From Prevotella sp. (lineage in GTDB: Bacteria; Bacteroidota; Bacteroidia; Bacteroidales; Bacteroidaceae), in contig JAIKZG010000018.1 of the NCBI GenBank assembly GCA_024682415.1, positions 50,404-114,403 on the forward strand: 64,000 nucleotides of DNA, read 5' to 3'. Shown piece by piece: positions 53,088 through 61,595 of this stretch. Within the stretch, counting starts at the first letter, position 1, and the number at the start of each line of letters is the position of its first letter. The notes beneath the pieces are model-generated. The model was given only the letters and a program-made list of their open reading frames with translations. It searched no databases and had not been told where the DNA came from. A program made the position numbers and the translations under genes.

Positions 53088-53510
53088 ATGAAGATATTTG
53101 CAGAACGCTATCATGATATAAGTTGTGGTCATCGTGTGGTGGGGCATGAGAATAAGTGCAGCCATCTGCATGGCCACAACTATAGAATTCATTTCTCCGT
53201 AATGGCAGAACAGCTCGACAATGTGGGCAGAGTTATGGACTTCAGTATTATCAAGTCTACTCTCTGCCAATGGCTTGAGGATAACTTCGACCACAAGTTT
53301 CTGATGTGGGAGAAAGACCCTTATCTCGCCACTCTTAAGGCGCTTTCGCCGGAGAGCATGGTTGTCGTTTCGTTTAATCCCACGTCAGAGAATATCGGCG
53401 CTTATCTTCTCAACGAGGTTGCTCCGAAGTTGCTGAAAGATACAGGCTGCACTCTTGTGAAATGTGTGGTCGAGGAAACTCGCAAATGTAAAGTTGAGGT
53501 CAGCCTATGA
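53088..53510 (+). CDS. queD: 6-carboxytetrahydropterin synthase (QueD / PTPS family)
   Basis: A 140-residue cytoplasmic T-fold enzyme. AERYHDISCGHRVVGHENKCSHLHGHNYRIHFSV carries the zinc-binding histidines, the catalytic Cys, and the HGHNY motif; FDHKFLMWEKDP and NPTSENIGAYLLNEV complete the family pattern. It converts dihydroneopterin triphosphate to carboxytetrahydropterin for queuosine synthesis. Overlaps the queE start by 4 bp (ATGA), which supports this role over a pyruvoyl-pterin one. Confidence 0.92.
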   Translation: MKIFAERYHDISCGHRVVGHENKCSHLHGHNYRIHFSVMAEQLDNVGRVMDFSIIKSTLCQWLEDNFDHKFLMWEKDPYLATLKALSPESMVVVSFNPTSENIGAYLLNEVAPKLLKDTGCTLVKCVVEETRKCKVEVSL

Positions 53511-54091
53511 AGATAAACGAGATATTCTATTCCGTTCAGGGTGAGGGCAGAAACACGGGGCGTGCCGCGGTGTTCGTTCGCTTCTCAAAGTGCAATCTTC
53601 GCTGCGCGTTTTGTGATACTGAGTTCTCGCAGTTTACGGAAATGACAGAAGAGGAGATTGCCAGCGAGGTGAAAGCCATTGGCGGCAGCTCAAGCCTTGT
53701 GGTATTGACGGGCGGTGAGCCTACATTGCAGCTCACCGAATCTCTCTGCTCTAAGCTTCATGCCATAGGCAAGGAGATTTCCATCGAAACCAATGGCACG
53801 AATGAAGTGCCGCAGGGCGTGGACTATGTTACGTGTTCTCCTAAGTTTGAATACAATGATAAGGCAGCTTTGCGCGTTAAGCATATTGATGAATTGAAAG
53901 TTGTCTACGATGGCAATAACGACATGTCGCTCTACGACGGCATCACAGCCCGCTATCGTTATTTGCAGCCTTGCGACACTGGCGATGAGGAGAGAAATCG
54001 CGAGATTATCTCCGCCACGGTGGAATATGTGAAGGCTCACCCCGAGTGGACTGTCAGCATTCAGACTCAGAAAGTGCTTAACATCAGGTAA
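53507..54091 (+). CDS. queE: 7-carboxy-7-deazaguanine synthase (radical SAM)
   Basis: A 194-residue radical SAM enzyme that contracts carboxytetrahydropterin to 7-carboxy-7-deazaguanine. NEIFYSVQGEGRNTGRAAVFVRFSKCNLRC holds the QGEG motif and the first cluster cysteines: C29, C33 and C36 form CxxxCxxC. LVVLTGGEPTLQ is the SAM-binding GGEP motif and CSPKFE the later substrate motif. Coupled to queD; queC and queF are not in the window. Confidence 0.94.
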   Translation: MKINEIFYSVQGEGRNTGRAAVFVRFSKCNLRCAFCDTEFSQFTEMTEEEIASEVKAIGGSSSLVVLTGGEPTLQLTESLCSKLHAIGKEISIETNGTNEVPQGVDYVTCSPKFEYNDKAALRVKHIDELKVVYDGNNDMSLYDGITARYRYLQPCDTGDEERNREIISATVEYVKAHPEWTVSIQTQKVLNIR

Positions 54092-54135
54092 GTAGTATTT
54101 ATCTCTTTAATCACTTATTTCTCTCAAAAAAACAA

Positions 54136-54176
54136 AAGAGCTTGTGGCATTCTTCTTTTACGCCACAAGCTCTTAA
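54136..54176. terminator. Bidirectional terminator between queE and the EF-G2 gene
   Basis: AAGAGCTTGTGGC (54136-54148) pairs perfectly with GCCACAAGCTCTT (54162-54174), with an A run before it and an alternation of T inside the loop. It serves the two converging genes. Confidence 0.8.
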
Positions 54177-54202
54177 CACATATAAAATAATAAGAAAGGA
54201 TC

Positions 54203-56362
54203 CTACTCCTCGTCTACAGTTTCTGCCTCATGCTCAGCAATCAGCTTCTGTTGCAGCTCGTTAGGCACAAGTTCGTAGCTTGCGAACTTTGTAGTAAACG
54301 ATGCTCTGCCGCCTGTCAGTGAGCTGAGGGATATTGAGTAATTGCTCAATTCCTTGAGAGGAATCTTTGCCTGCAATTTCTGATAACCAGCCTCGGTGTC
54401 CATACCCATAATCATGGCACGGCGACCTTGCAAGTCGCTCATCACGTCGCCCATGAAGTCGGCTGGCACAAACACTTCCAAATCATATATCGGTTCCAAT
54501 ATCTTCGGTCCTGCTTCCTTAAACGCGTCGGCAAAAGCGTGGCGCGCGGCAAGCATAAACGAAAGCTCGTTAGAATCTACAGGGTGCATCTTTCCGTCGT
54601 ACACCACTACTCTCACATCGCGAGCATAGCTGCCCGTAAGTGGGCCATGCTCCATGCAGTCCATCACGCCTTTCAGTATCGCCGGCATGAAGCGAGCGTC
54701 GATAGCGCCGCCTACCACAGAATTGATGAATACCAGCTTGCCGCCCCATTCAAGGTCTATTTCCTCCTTGTTCTTGATATTCATCTTAAATTCCTGTCCG
54801 TTAAACTTATATGAAGTAGGGTCGGGCATTCCCTCAGCGTAAGGTTCTACTATGAGATGCACCTCGCCGAACTGTCCTGCGCCGCCCGATTGCTTCTTGT
54901 GTCTGTATTCCGCCTTCGAGCTCTTAGTGATAGTTTCGCGATAAGGAATACGAGGCTCTCCAAACTGCACTGGTATCTTCTCGTTGTTTTCTAATCGCCA
55001 TTTCAGAGTGCGCAGATGGAATTCGCCCTGACCGTGTACTATGGTCTGGCGCAGCTCCTTGCTCTGCTCCACCACCCATGTAGGGTCTTCCTGGCGCATC
55101 TTCAGCATTGCCGCCATGAGCTTCTCCGTGTCGGCGGAGTTGGCAGCTTTGATGGCGCGCGAATACTTTGAGTTAGGGTATTTTATGAAGTCGAAGCGAG
55201 CATCATATTCTTTGCCGTTGAGCGTGTTGCCCGTCTTCACGTCTTTCAGTTTCACTGTGCAGCCTATGTCGCCTGCGTTGAGTTGGTCTACAGGTATGCG
55301 GTTGGCACCTGCCGGCGCGTAAAGCTGTCCTATGCGCTCCTTAGAGCCACGGTCGGAATTGGTGAGGTCGTCGCCCGCCTTCACGCTTCCGCTCATCACT
55401 TTGAAATAAGACACCTCGCCTATGTGAGGTTCCATACCCGTCTTAAAGAAATAAAGCGACTCCTCGCCGTTGCTGTCGGGAGTAATCTCCTCGCCGCGAG
55501 TGTTGTGCACCTTTGGCATATCGCTTACGAATGGCACCACATTGCCCAAGAATTCCATCAGTCTTCTTACGCCCATATCCTTGCCCGCGCATACGCAGAA
55601 CACAGGGAATATGCTTCTCGTAACCAATCCCTTACGTATGCCCTCACGCATTTCGTCTTCCGTCAGTGCCTCGCTCTCAAAGAACTTCTCCATCAGGCTC
55701 TCGTCGTTTTCGGCGGCAGCTTCCACCAATGCCTTGTGCAGCTCCAGAGCCTTTTCCTTTTCAGAGTCTGGAATTTCGGTAATGGTAGGCGCGCCTCCCT
55801 CAGGGCCCCATGTGTATTGCTTCATTAGCAACACATCAATCAGAGAGTTGAATTCCGGACCAGTCTTTATAGGGTATTGTATCTGCACACACTTGCTTCC
55901 ATAAATATCCTTCATGGAAGTAATGATGTTGTCGAAATCGCATTTTTCAGAGTCAAGCTGGTTGATTAAGAAAATGACAGGCTTATTAAGCTTGTCGGTG
56001 TAGCGGAAATTGTTCTGCGTGCCTACCTCAGGGCCATACTGACCATTAATCAATACTACCGCCTGATCGGTCACGTTGAGGGCAGTGATAGTGCCTCCCA
56101 CAAAGTCGTCTGAGCCAGGGCAATCAATGATGTTTAGCTTCTTGTTGTTCCACTCAACATGAAATACCGTCGGGAACACCGAGTAGCCATATTCCTGCTC
56201 TACTGGGAAATAATCGCTCACTGTGTTGTGGTTTTCCACTGTTCCACGACGTTTGATTATGCCTGCCTCGAATAGCATACTTTCGGCAAGAGTGGTCTTG
56301 CCGCTGCCCGCGCCTCCAATGAGCGCGATGTTTTTAATCTCATTTGTCTGATATACTTTCAT
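54203..56362 (-). CDS. Elongation factor G paralogue (EF-G2 type, likely without GTPase activity)
   Basis: A 719-residue EF-G-like protein with all five domains but altered G motifs. The P-loop is GGAGSGKTT (residues 16-24) instead of the AHIDAGKTT type. The G3 motif is D80-CPGS-DDF where EF-G has DTPGHVDF, so the catalytic histidine of switch II is replaced by Ser84. G4 reads NQLD (134-137), not NKMD. Domains III-V are conserved (VHGQGEFHLRTLKWRLE, YRHKKQSGGAGQFGEVHLIVEP, RDVRVVVYDGKMHPVDSNE). Bacteroides has such a paralogue, EF-G2, reported to support translation without GTP hydrolysis under carbon starvation. This gene fits that description; whether it behaves the same is inference. The true fusA is presumably elsewhere. 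Confidence 0.88.
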   Translation of the reverse strand: MKVYQTNEIKNIALIGGAGSGKTTLAESMLFEAGIIKRRGTVENHNTVSDYFPVEQEYGYSVFPTVFHVEWNNKKLNIIDCPGSDDFVGGTITALNVTDQAVVLINGQYGPEVGTQNNFRYTDKLNKPVIFLINQLDSEKCDFDNIITSMKDIYGSKCVQIQYPIKTGPEFNSLIDVLLMKQYTWGPEGGAPTITEIPDSEKEKALELHKALVEAAAENDESLMEKFFESEALTEDEMREGIRKGLVTRSIFPVFCVCAGKDMGVRRLMEFLGNVVPFVSDMPKVHNTRGEEITPDSNGEESLYFFKTGMEPHIGEVSYFKVMSGSVKAGDDLTNSDRGSKERIGQLYAPAGANRIPVDQLNAGDIGCTVKLKDVKTGNTLNGKEYDARFDFIKYPNSKYSRAIKAANSADTEKLMAAMLKMRQEDPTWVVEQSKELRQTIVHGQGEFHLRTLKWRLENNEKIPVQFGEPRIPYRETITKSSKAEYRHKKQSGGAGQFGEVHLIVEPYAEGMPDPTSYKFNGQEFKMNIKNKEEIDLEWGGKLVFINSVVGGAIDARFMPAILKGVMDCMEHGPLTGSYARDVRVVVYDGKMHPVDSNELSFMLAARHAFADAFKEAGPKILEPIYDLEVFVPADFMGDVMSDLQGRRAMIMGMDTEAGYQKLQAKIPLKELSNYSISLSSLTGGRASFTTKFASYELVPNELQQKLIAEHEAETVDEE

Positions 56363-56563
56363 GATGTAACAGATTTTAGAGAGTTAGTAATTCAAGTTAT
56401 ATTATGATGTTTATATAATATTCTTTTTTATTATTCAAGTTAGCTTAGTCCTTATTAAATGTAATGGGCTTTTAGTTCCTTAAATCGCCGTCTAATATAT
56501 GCAATTTTTTTTTTATAGTCAATATGCCGCGGCGTAATTCTACATAAATTTAAAACAAATTAG

Positions 56564-56571
56564 TAATTTTG
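56564..56571 (+). promoter_or_regulatory. hemW promoter -7 element; probably leaderless mRNA
   Basis: TAATTTTG ends 5 bp before the hemW ATG at 56577, so transcription should begin at or next to the start codon. No clear TTTG is present 19-21 bp upstream. Confidence 0.6.
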
Positions 56572-56576
56572 CAGGC

Positions 56577-57707
56577 ATGACCGGACTTTATATTCACATT
56601 CCATTTTGCAGTTCGCGCTGCGTGTATTGCGGATTTTATTCCACCACTCTCGGCGCAGAATATCGCGATGCCTATGTAGGTGCTCTATGCCGTGAAATGC
56701 GCCTCCGTGCTTCCTCTTTGGGCGGCAAGCCATCGCTTTCCACCATATATCTTGGCGGCGGTACTCCGAGTCAGCTCTCTGAGGAAAACATCGCGCAGCT
56801 GTTCAGTTGCATAAATGAAACTTTTGATGTGGAGAGCGTAAGCGAGATTACTATGGAATGTAATCCCGACGACGTAACTCCCGATTTCGCTGCCCACATA
56901 GCCCGATATGTAAACAGAGTGAGCATGGGCGCGCAGACCTTTTCCGATGAGCGTCTGCGTTTCCTACGTCGTCGTCACACGAGCGATGAGGTAGCCGCTG
57001 CCGTGAGCAATCTTCTGGGGGCAGGCATTGGGAATATAAGTATCGACCTTATGTTTGGTTTCCCCGGTGAAACACTAAAAGAGTGGGAGAGCGACATCGA
57101 CAAGGCTTTGCAGCTTGGCGTGGAGCATATCTCTGCCTACAGCCTGATGTATGAGGAGGGCACACCGCTTTACGCTATGCTTGAGCAAGGCAGAATACAC
57201 GAGATAAGCGATGATGAAAGTCTTAAGATGTATGATTTGCTTATCGACAAGCTCACCGCTGCCGGCTACGAACACTATGAGATAAGCAATTTCTCTCGCC
57301 CCGACAGGCGCTCACGCCACAACAGCTCTTATTGGCATGGAGTGCCTTACATCGGCATTGGCGCGGCAGCTCATTCTTATTTATTAGAGAATGGCGAGCG
57401 CAGGCGCAGCTGGAATGTGTCGAGCGTGAAAGAGTATATGGCTGCCATTTCCGAAAACCATCTTCCAAGCGAAAGCGAGCTTATTGATGACGATACGCAT
57501 TATAATGATGTCATCGTCACCGCATTGCGCACCCGTGAGGGAATTTCCATTGATGAATTGTCAGCTTCACAGCGTGATTACCTTTTGAGCAATGCCCGTC
57601 GCTTCATTGATGGCGGATTATTGACGCTCTCGCAAAACCATCTTTCTTTCACTCGCCAGGGGCTTTACATCAGCGACAGCGTAATGGCAGAGTTGATGAT
57701 GGTGTGA
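56577..57707 (+). CDS. hemW: Radical SAM family heme chaperone HemW
   Basis: A 376-residue cytoplasmic protein once annotated as oxygen-independent coproporphyrinogen III oxidase. The cluster motif is HIPFCSSRCVYCGFYST (C11, C15, C18), with GGGTPSQLS, ITMECNPDDV, RVSMGAQTFSDERLRFLRRRHT and SIDLMFGFPGETLKEW as family motifs. It has only this shorter CxxxCxxC start region and lacks the N-terminal residues of true HemN, so a heme-trafficking role is more likely. Start chosen from both family alignment and promoter position. Convergent with rlmH. Confidence 0.9.
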   Translation: MTGLYIHIPFCSSRCVYCGFYSTTLGAEYRDAYVGALCREMRLRASSLGGKPSLSTIYLGGGTPSQLSEENIAQLFSCINETFDVESVSEITMECNPDDVTPDFAAHIARYVNRVSMGAQTFSDERLRFLRRRHTSDEVAAAVSNLLGAGIGNISIDLMFGFPGETLKEWESDIDKALQLGVEHISAYSLMYEEGTPLYAMLEQGRIHEISDDESLKMYDLLIDKLTAAGYEHYEISNFSRPDRRSRHNSSYWHGVPYIGIGAAAHSYLLENGERRRSWNVSSVKEYMAAISENHLPSESELIDDDTHYNDVIVTALRTREGISIDELSASQRDYLLSNARRFIDGGLLTLSQNHLSFTRQGLYISDSVMAELMMV

Positions 57708-57738
57708 TATTTATCTGTTTTTTCAAGTAAAAGATAAG

Positions 57739-57780
57739 GGGTGAACCTTACCTATTCATGATGGTAAGGCTCACCCTTTA
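57739..57780. terminator. Terminator between hemW and rlmH, overlapping the end of rlmH
   Basis: GGGTGAACCTTACC (57739-57752) pairs with GGTAAGGCTCACCC (57763-57776), with one mismatch, then T-rich sequence. The right arm lies inside the last codons of rlmH and the stop codon at 57752-57754 lies at the edge of the left arm. Confidence 0.75.
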
Positions 57781-58222
57781 TTATTGTGCATGCGCGGTAG
57801 AGCTGTTCTGTGAAAATCAATCTCACCATCTGGTGAGAGAATGTCATCTTGCTCAGAGAAATCTTCTCATTAGCTCTGTCGTAGACGGCTTTTGAAAATC
57901 CGTAAGGCCCACCGATTACATATATCAGTCGGCGTGCCGTCTGCTGCTTGTGTTGCAGCCACTTCGCATATTCTATGCTCCGCATCTCCGCGCCGTGCTC
58001 ATCGAGCAAAACAACAGTGTCGGAGGGCTGAATGAGCTTCAATATCAGCTCGCCCTCACGCTCTTTCTGTTGCTCCTCGCTGAGGCTTTTGGTATTTTTC
58101 AGTTCCGGAATGGTAGTTATCGAGAACGGCATGTAGTGGCTTATGCGTTCCGCATAGTCGTTAATGCCTGCGATGAAATGCTTGTTCACCGTCTTTCCCA
58201 CCAATATAAGTTCTGTCTTCAT
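57752..58222 (-). CDS. rlmH: 23S rRNA (pseudouridine1915-N3)-methyltransferase
   Basis: A 156-residue SPOUT methyltransferase acting on pseudouridine 1915 of 23S rRNA. TELILVGKTVNKHFIAGINDYAERISHY opens the fold, VVLLDEHGAEMRSIEYAKWLQ and VIGGPYGFSKAVYDRANEKISLSKMTFSHQMVRLIFTEQLYRA form the SAM-binding knot, and the end is IIKGEPYHHE. Complete and of normal length. Its start codon directly follows the stop of the FadL-like gene, so they are cotranscribed. Confidence 0.95.
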   Translation of the reverse strand: MKTELILVGKTVNKHFIAGINDYAERISHYMPFSITTIPELKNTKSLSEEQQKEREGELILKLIQPSDTVVLLDEHGAEMRSIEYAKWLQHKQQTARRLIYVIGGPYGFSKAVYDRANEKISLSKMTFSHQMVRLIFTEQLYRACTIIKGEPYHHE

Positions 58223-59779
58223 TTACAAATCAATGTCAAGACCTACGCCAAACACCTTGTTCGTGCGAGTGAAATCGTCGGTGTTCTTTACAGTTATACC
58301 TCTTATCTCTGCTTCGCTTTCTTTATTGAAATGCTGATAGTCGGTCCAGAAGTAAGCTACATTTACGCTTGCGTTCTTAGCCACTTTAAATTTCGCGCCA
58401 AAGCCCACAGAGTAGCTGCTTGTCACGAAACTCATATCAGAGAGATAGCCTCCTTTGCCAAGTCTGTATTGAGTGCGCTGTCCGCCTGCGCTGATAGTGA
58501 GGTCTTTTGTAATATCCCATTCTGCTCCAGCAAGATATTCCTGTGTATTGCCCGATAGGAGTTTCTGCTTGTCGTTAGCCATTTTTGCGTTCTTGTCGAA
58601 ATAATAGTGATAAGAAGCCATTACTCTCACGTTAGGCAACACAGAGTATTGACCACCGGCAGCGAAAATACCTGGAAGGTCGTTAGGAGTGTTCACACCG
58701 TCGGCAAAGAGTCCTGTGTCGTCACGCTTAGTGTCGTTCTCAATGTTGAGGTGATTGGTAAATTCAAGGCGTGCGCCGAAATTCCATTTACCAGTTTTGT
58801 AGTCAATGCCGATTATAGGAGTGATACCCCATCCGCGCTGTGTGCAGTCAAGATATTTGTCGGCAAACTGCTCTTTGGCTGTGTTCACCTTTTCCGCTCC
58901 CTGTTCCAGCATTTTAGCTGCTCCTTCAAGCTGTGCTTTTGTTGCAGGATCGGTAACTGTACCTGCTTGAGCTTTGTAGGCGGCAGCCATTGTGTTGAGA
59001 GAGTTCACGCGTCCGCTGAGATAGTTGTACACATTCTCGCTGTTGCCGTTGATGTTTGCGCTTATGCCTACGATGTTGCCCTCGTATGTGTTATATATAT
59101 AATTGAATCGCGCGCCCGCGTATAAAGAAAGGTGCTCGTTCACTTTATAAGTCACGCCAAGCTGTGTGCCGAATACATATTGCTGACCGTTGATATAGCT
59201 GCTTACTCCGTAGCCAGGCATATTAGGCTTTGAAGCGTCGATACCGAGAGCTGTAGCCATTGTAGCATCTTGAGAATACTGATAGAGCAATGCTGGTATC
59301 ATTGAAATCTGGCGTTCGAATGAGCCTAAGCCATTGTTGAATGTGCATTTGCCACCGCCACCGATAAGAGCGAATCCGAATTGGAAACCCCACTTATCGT
59401 AGTTGTAAGCAGCCTGCACAGAAGGAAGAATAGGCACTGAAGCCTTACCTTTAAATCTTTTTACGCCATTCTCGTCGCCTCCGTTCATCTTGAAAGGCTG
59501 ATAGAATGGAGTGCCGTTAAGAGATGGGATAGTAATTCCGCTGTTTATCACACGAGTCTGATAAACGTTCTGTATGTTAAATGACATGTGCAGACCTTTT
59601 CCGAGGAATGCCACGCCGGCAGGGTTTGAGTAAACACCATCGATACCAATCGTTCCTTCACGAGCAAAGTTGCGGTTGAATGCGATGTTCTGATTAGTGT
59701 TGGTGAGCAATCCGCCTGCCCATGCTTCGCTTCCTGCCAACACGGCAACAGCGAGAGCAATAATCTTTGTTTTCTTCAT
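58223..59779 (-). CDS. OmpP1/FadL/TodX-family outer membrane transporter
   Basis: A 518-residue outer membrane beta-barrel with a signal peptide ending ...SEAWAGG. LTNTNQNIAFNRNFAREGTIGIDGVYSNPAGVAFLGKGLHMSFNIQN is the FadL/TodX N-terminal (NPA) signature that forms the plug. Repeating amphipathic strands lead to a C-terminal VFGVGLDIDL with aromatic/hydrophobic alternation. Such channels let hydrophobic substrates, including long-chain fatty acids or aromatics, pass the outer membrane; ligand unknown here. A -7 element TACCTTTG (minus strand, plus 59872-59879) precedes it. Distinct from porV, although the fold is related. Confidence 0.9.
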   Translation of the reverse strand: MKKTKIIALAVAVLAGSEAWAGGLLTNTNQNIAFNRNFAREGTIGIDGVYSNPAGVAFLGKGLHMSFNIQNVYQTRVINSGITIPSLNGTPFYQPFKMNGGDENGVKRFKGKASVPILPSVQAAYNYDKWGFQFGFALIGGGGKCTFNNGLGSFERQISMIPALLYQYSQDATMATALGIDASKPNMPGYGVSSYINGQQYVFGTQLGVTYKVNEHLSLYAGARFNYIYNTYEGNIVGISANINGNSENVYNYLSGRVNSLNTMAAAYKAQAGTVTDPATKAQLEGAAKMLEQGAEKVNTAKEQFADKYLDCTQRGWGITPIIGIDYKTGKWNFGARLEFTNHLNIENDTKRDDTGLFADGVNTPNDLPGIFAAGGQYSVLPNVRVMASYHYYFDKNAKMANDKQKLLSGNTQEYLAGAEWDITKDLTISAGGQRTQYRLGKGGYLSDMSFVTSSYSVGFGAKFKVAKNASVNVAYFWTDYQHFNKESEAEIRGITVKNTDDFTRTNKVFGVGLDIDL

Positions 59780-59973
59780 TTGTAATTATTATAGTTTTCT
59801 ATGCTATATATCATGCCATTTCCTTCGCGAAAATAGCTTAACTTTTAAAATAAGTTATTTAAAAGTGGCTGCAAAGGTAACATTTGTGTTCCAAAATACC
59901 ACAAATAGCGTGTTAAAATAGGTTATTATTAACAAATCCCCTCCCTTGCGCACCCTGCAAAGTGCCGTTGCGT

Positions 59974-60560
59974 ATGGCAAATCCACTTCGCAATCGCAGC
60001 AAAGCCGTTTTGCGCATCGCAATGCCACTTCGCAATCGCAGCAAAGTCGTTTTGCGCATCGCAACGCCACTTCGTAATCGCAGCAAAGCCGTTTTGCGCA
60101 TCGCAACGCCACTTCGTAATCGCAGCAAACCCATTTTGCGCATCGCAACGTCACTTTGTAATCGCAGCAAACCCATTTTGCGCATCGCAATGCCACTTTG
60201 TAAGGCGTGCAAGCCTTCCCCCATTTTCAAGGCTTTGTAACATGTGCGAACGAAATGCATTTTGCAATCGCTTTGTAAGGTGTGCAAGCCTTCCCCCATT
60301 TTTCATTGGCTTGTAACATGTGCGAACGAGTGCACTTTTGCAATCGCTTTGTAAGGCGTGCAAGCCTTCCCCCATTTTCAAGGCTTTGTAAGGTGTGCGA
60401 ACGAGTGCACTTTTGCAATCGCTTTGTAAGGCGTGCAAGCCTTCCCCCATTATTCATTGGCTTGTAACATGTGCGAACGAAATGCACGATTGCAATCGCT
60501 TTGTAAGGCGTGCAAGCCTTCCCCCCATTTTTCATTGGCTTGTAACATGTGCGAACGAAA
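59974..60560. repeat. Composite repeat array, copy 2: six 42-bp units then five 75/76-bp units
   Basis: 42-bp units start at 59974, 60016, 60058, 60100, 60142 and 60184 (ATCGCAATGCCACTTCG..., variants). The second motif TAAGGCGTGCAAGCCTTCCC...CGAACGAAATGC repeats from 60201, 60276, 60352, 60427 and 60503, i.e. alternating 75/76-bp periods. Apart from the fadL promoter (59872-59905) the 849-bp gap 59780-60628 contains only this array. The order, 42-bp type then 75-bp type, is the same as in copy 1 at 37513-37960. Confidence 0.9.
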
Positions 60561-60628
60561 TGCACTACACAAATGGAGCTACCAAAGACAGTCAATACAG
60601 ACGGCTCTCCAAAAAATAAGCAAGCATT

Positions 60629-60799
60629 ATGAGTAAGAATAATTTAACTCCATTCGCCGCTACTCATCCTGGCGAGATGATAAAGGATGAGCTGAAGGAA
60701 CGCAAGATGACCCAGAAACAGCTTGCCGATATAACAGGTATCAAGCAGTCTGTTCTCAGTGAAACCATAAACGGAAAGCGTAGTGTTTCGCTCAAATAA
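60629..60799 (+). pseudogene. Truncated HigA-like antitoxin gene
   Basis: A 56-residue frame reads MSKNNLTPFAATHPGEMIKDELKERKMTQKQLADITGIKQSVLSETINGKRSVSLK and stops at TAA 60797-60799. It matches the N-terminal helix-turn-helix of HigA antitoxins (HPGEMIKDELKE..., ISETINGKR) but ends where the second half (TPTTALKFEAALG in the other copy) should begin. No toxin gene lies beside it; a 19-residue frame ending at ATGA precedes it. A strong hairpin begins 4 bp after the stop. Too short to have been found as a long frame. Confidence 0.75.
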
Positions 60800-60802
60800 A
60801 AC

Positions 60803-60843
60803 ATCAGCGGCATAAACAAATTATTTCTGTTTATGCCGCTGAT
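60803..60843 (+). terminator. 15-bp hairpin after truncated higA
   Basis: ATCAGCGGCATAAAC (60803-60817) pairs perfectly with GTTTATGCCGCTGAT (60829-60843), loop of 11 nt. T-richness downstream is weak, so either a terminator or a mobile palindromic element. Confidence 0.55.
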
Positions 60844-61025
60844 TCTCAAATCCTTGTATTACTTACGAGTTTTAATATTGCCTTTCGGCGATATTAGGCT
60901 TCACCTCGGCAATGATTAAACGAATTTATCATTGTGCTCGGTTTGCGCTAATACTTAATACTCATCCTCGTTGAAAACTTGTTTTGCGACGATTTTGTAT
61001 TGATTATCAGCTATTTGTGATTTTG

Positions 61026-61136
61026 TTAACTATTTTTAGTCAAACTTACCGCACTATCAGAGGCGATGCAGGGCGATTGTAAGGCTGGTTGGACAAACAA
61101 ACCCGTTAGACCTCCAGCCATACAGCCACGTACCAT
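61026..61136 (-). CDS. Possible small protein (36 residues)
   Basis: On the minus strand MVRGCMAGGLTGLFVQPALQ... runs 36 codons to TAA. Two TACTTTTG-like -7 boxes on the minus strand (plus 61174-61181 and 61182-61189) lie about 40-50 bp upstream. It may equally be a chance frame or a remnant of a transferred element. No function assignable. Confidence 0.25.
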   Translation of the reverse strand: MVRGCMAGGLTGLFVQPALQSPCIASDSAVSLTKNS

Positions 61137-61307
61137 TTTTTAGTTACATACTCATCATGTTTTATTCTATCAGCAAAAGTACAAAAGTATTCTCAAAATC
61201 ACACCTAAATCGCACTAAATACCCTTCTACGCGCGTAAATTTAATCAAATTCTGCTAAAATCCGAACAAATCGATTCCGAATTTGCGTGAATTTGAGAAT
61301 AAATGTG

Positions 61308-61500
61308 TAACTTTACAATGCATTGTGGGCGAAGCCTGCTTTGCAAAGACATAAGCTCGTTAGCCGCACAATCACCACCGTACTTGCTACGAGCAAACAT
61401 AGGATATAGGAGCTGCCCCGTATAGGGCGCAGATTTCCCATATTTCTATGTGGTTTGTGGTGAACCGTGCGGCGTATGGCGAAGGTCTGCGCCTCTTGTA
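61308..61500 (+). ncRNA. Structured leader or noncoding RNA upstream of the lipoprotein gene
   Basis: A -7-like TAACTTTA (61308-61315) with TTTG 22 bp upstream (61282-61285) would start an RNA near 61321. That RNA can form an outer stem ATTGTG (61322-61327) with CACAAT (61367-61372) enclosing two tiny hairpins, a GCCC/GGGC hairpin (about 61414-61427), and a stem GGCGCAGA (about 61425-61433) with TCTGCGCC (about 61485-61493) enclosing further small stems. The region is noncoding (60800-61526, 727 bp, otherwise contains only the small frame above). I cannot assign it to a known RNA family. Confidence 0.5.
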
Positions 61501-61595
61501 TATATAGAAACTAAAATAATTGTACTATGAGTATTATTGGCTATCAAGGAGTTGCAGAGAATAAGTTCTCGAAGAAGACTATTGTAGAGGCTATT

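Noticed and set aside
59855..60595. Several open frames of 60-128 codons on both strands
   Set aside because: They all run through the 42/75-bp repeats and share repeat-derived sequence; no evidence of translation.
60844..61526. tRNA gene or integrase attachment site
   Set aside because: I found no cloverleaf and no flanking direct repeats or integrase gene in the window.
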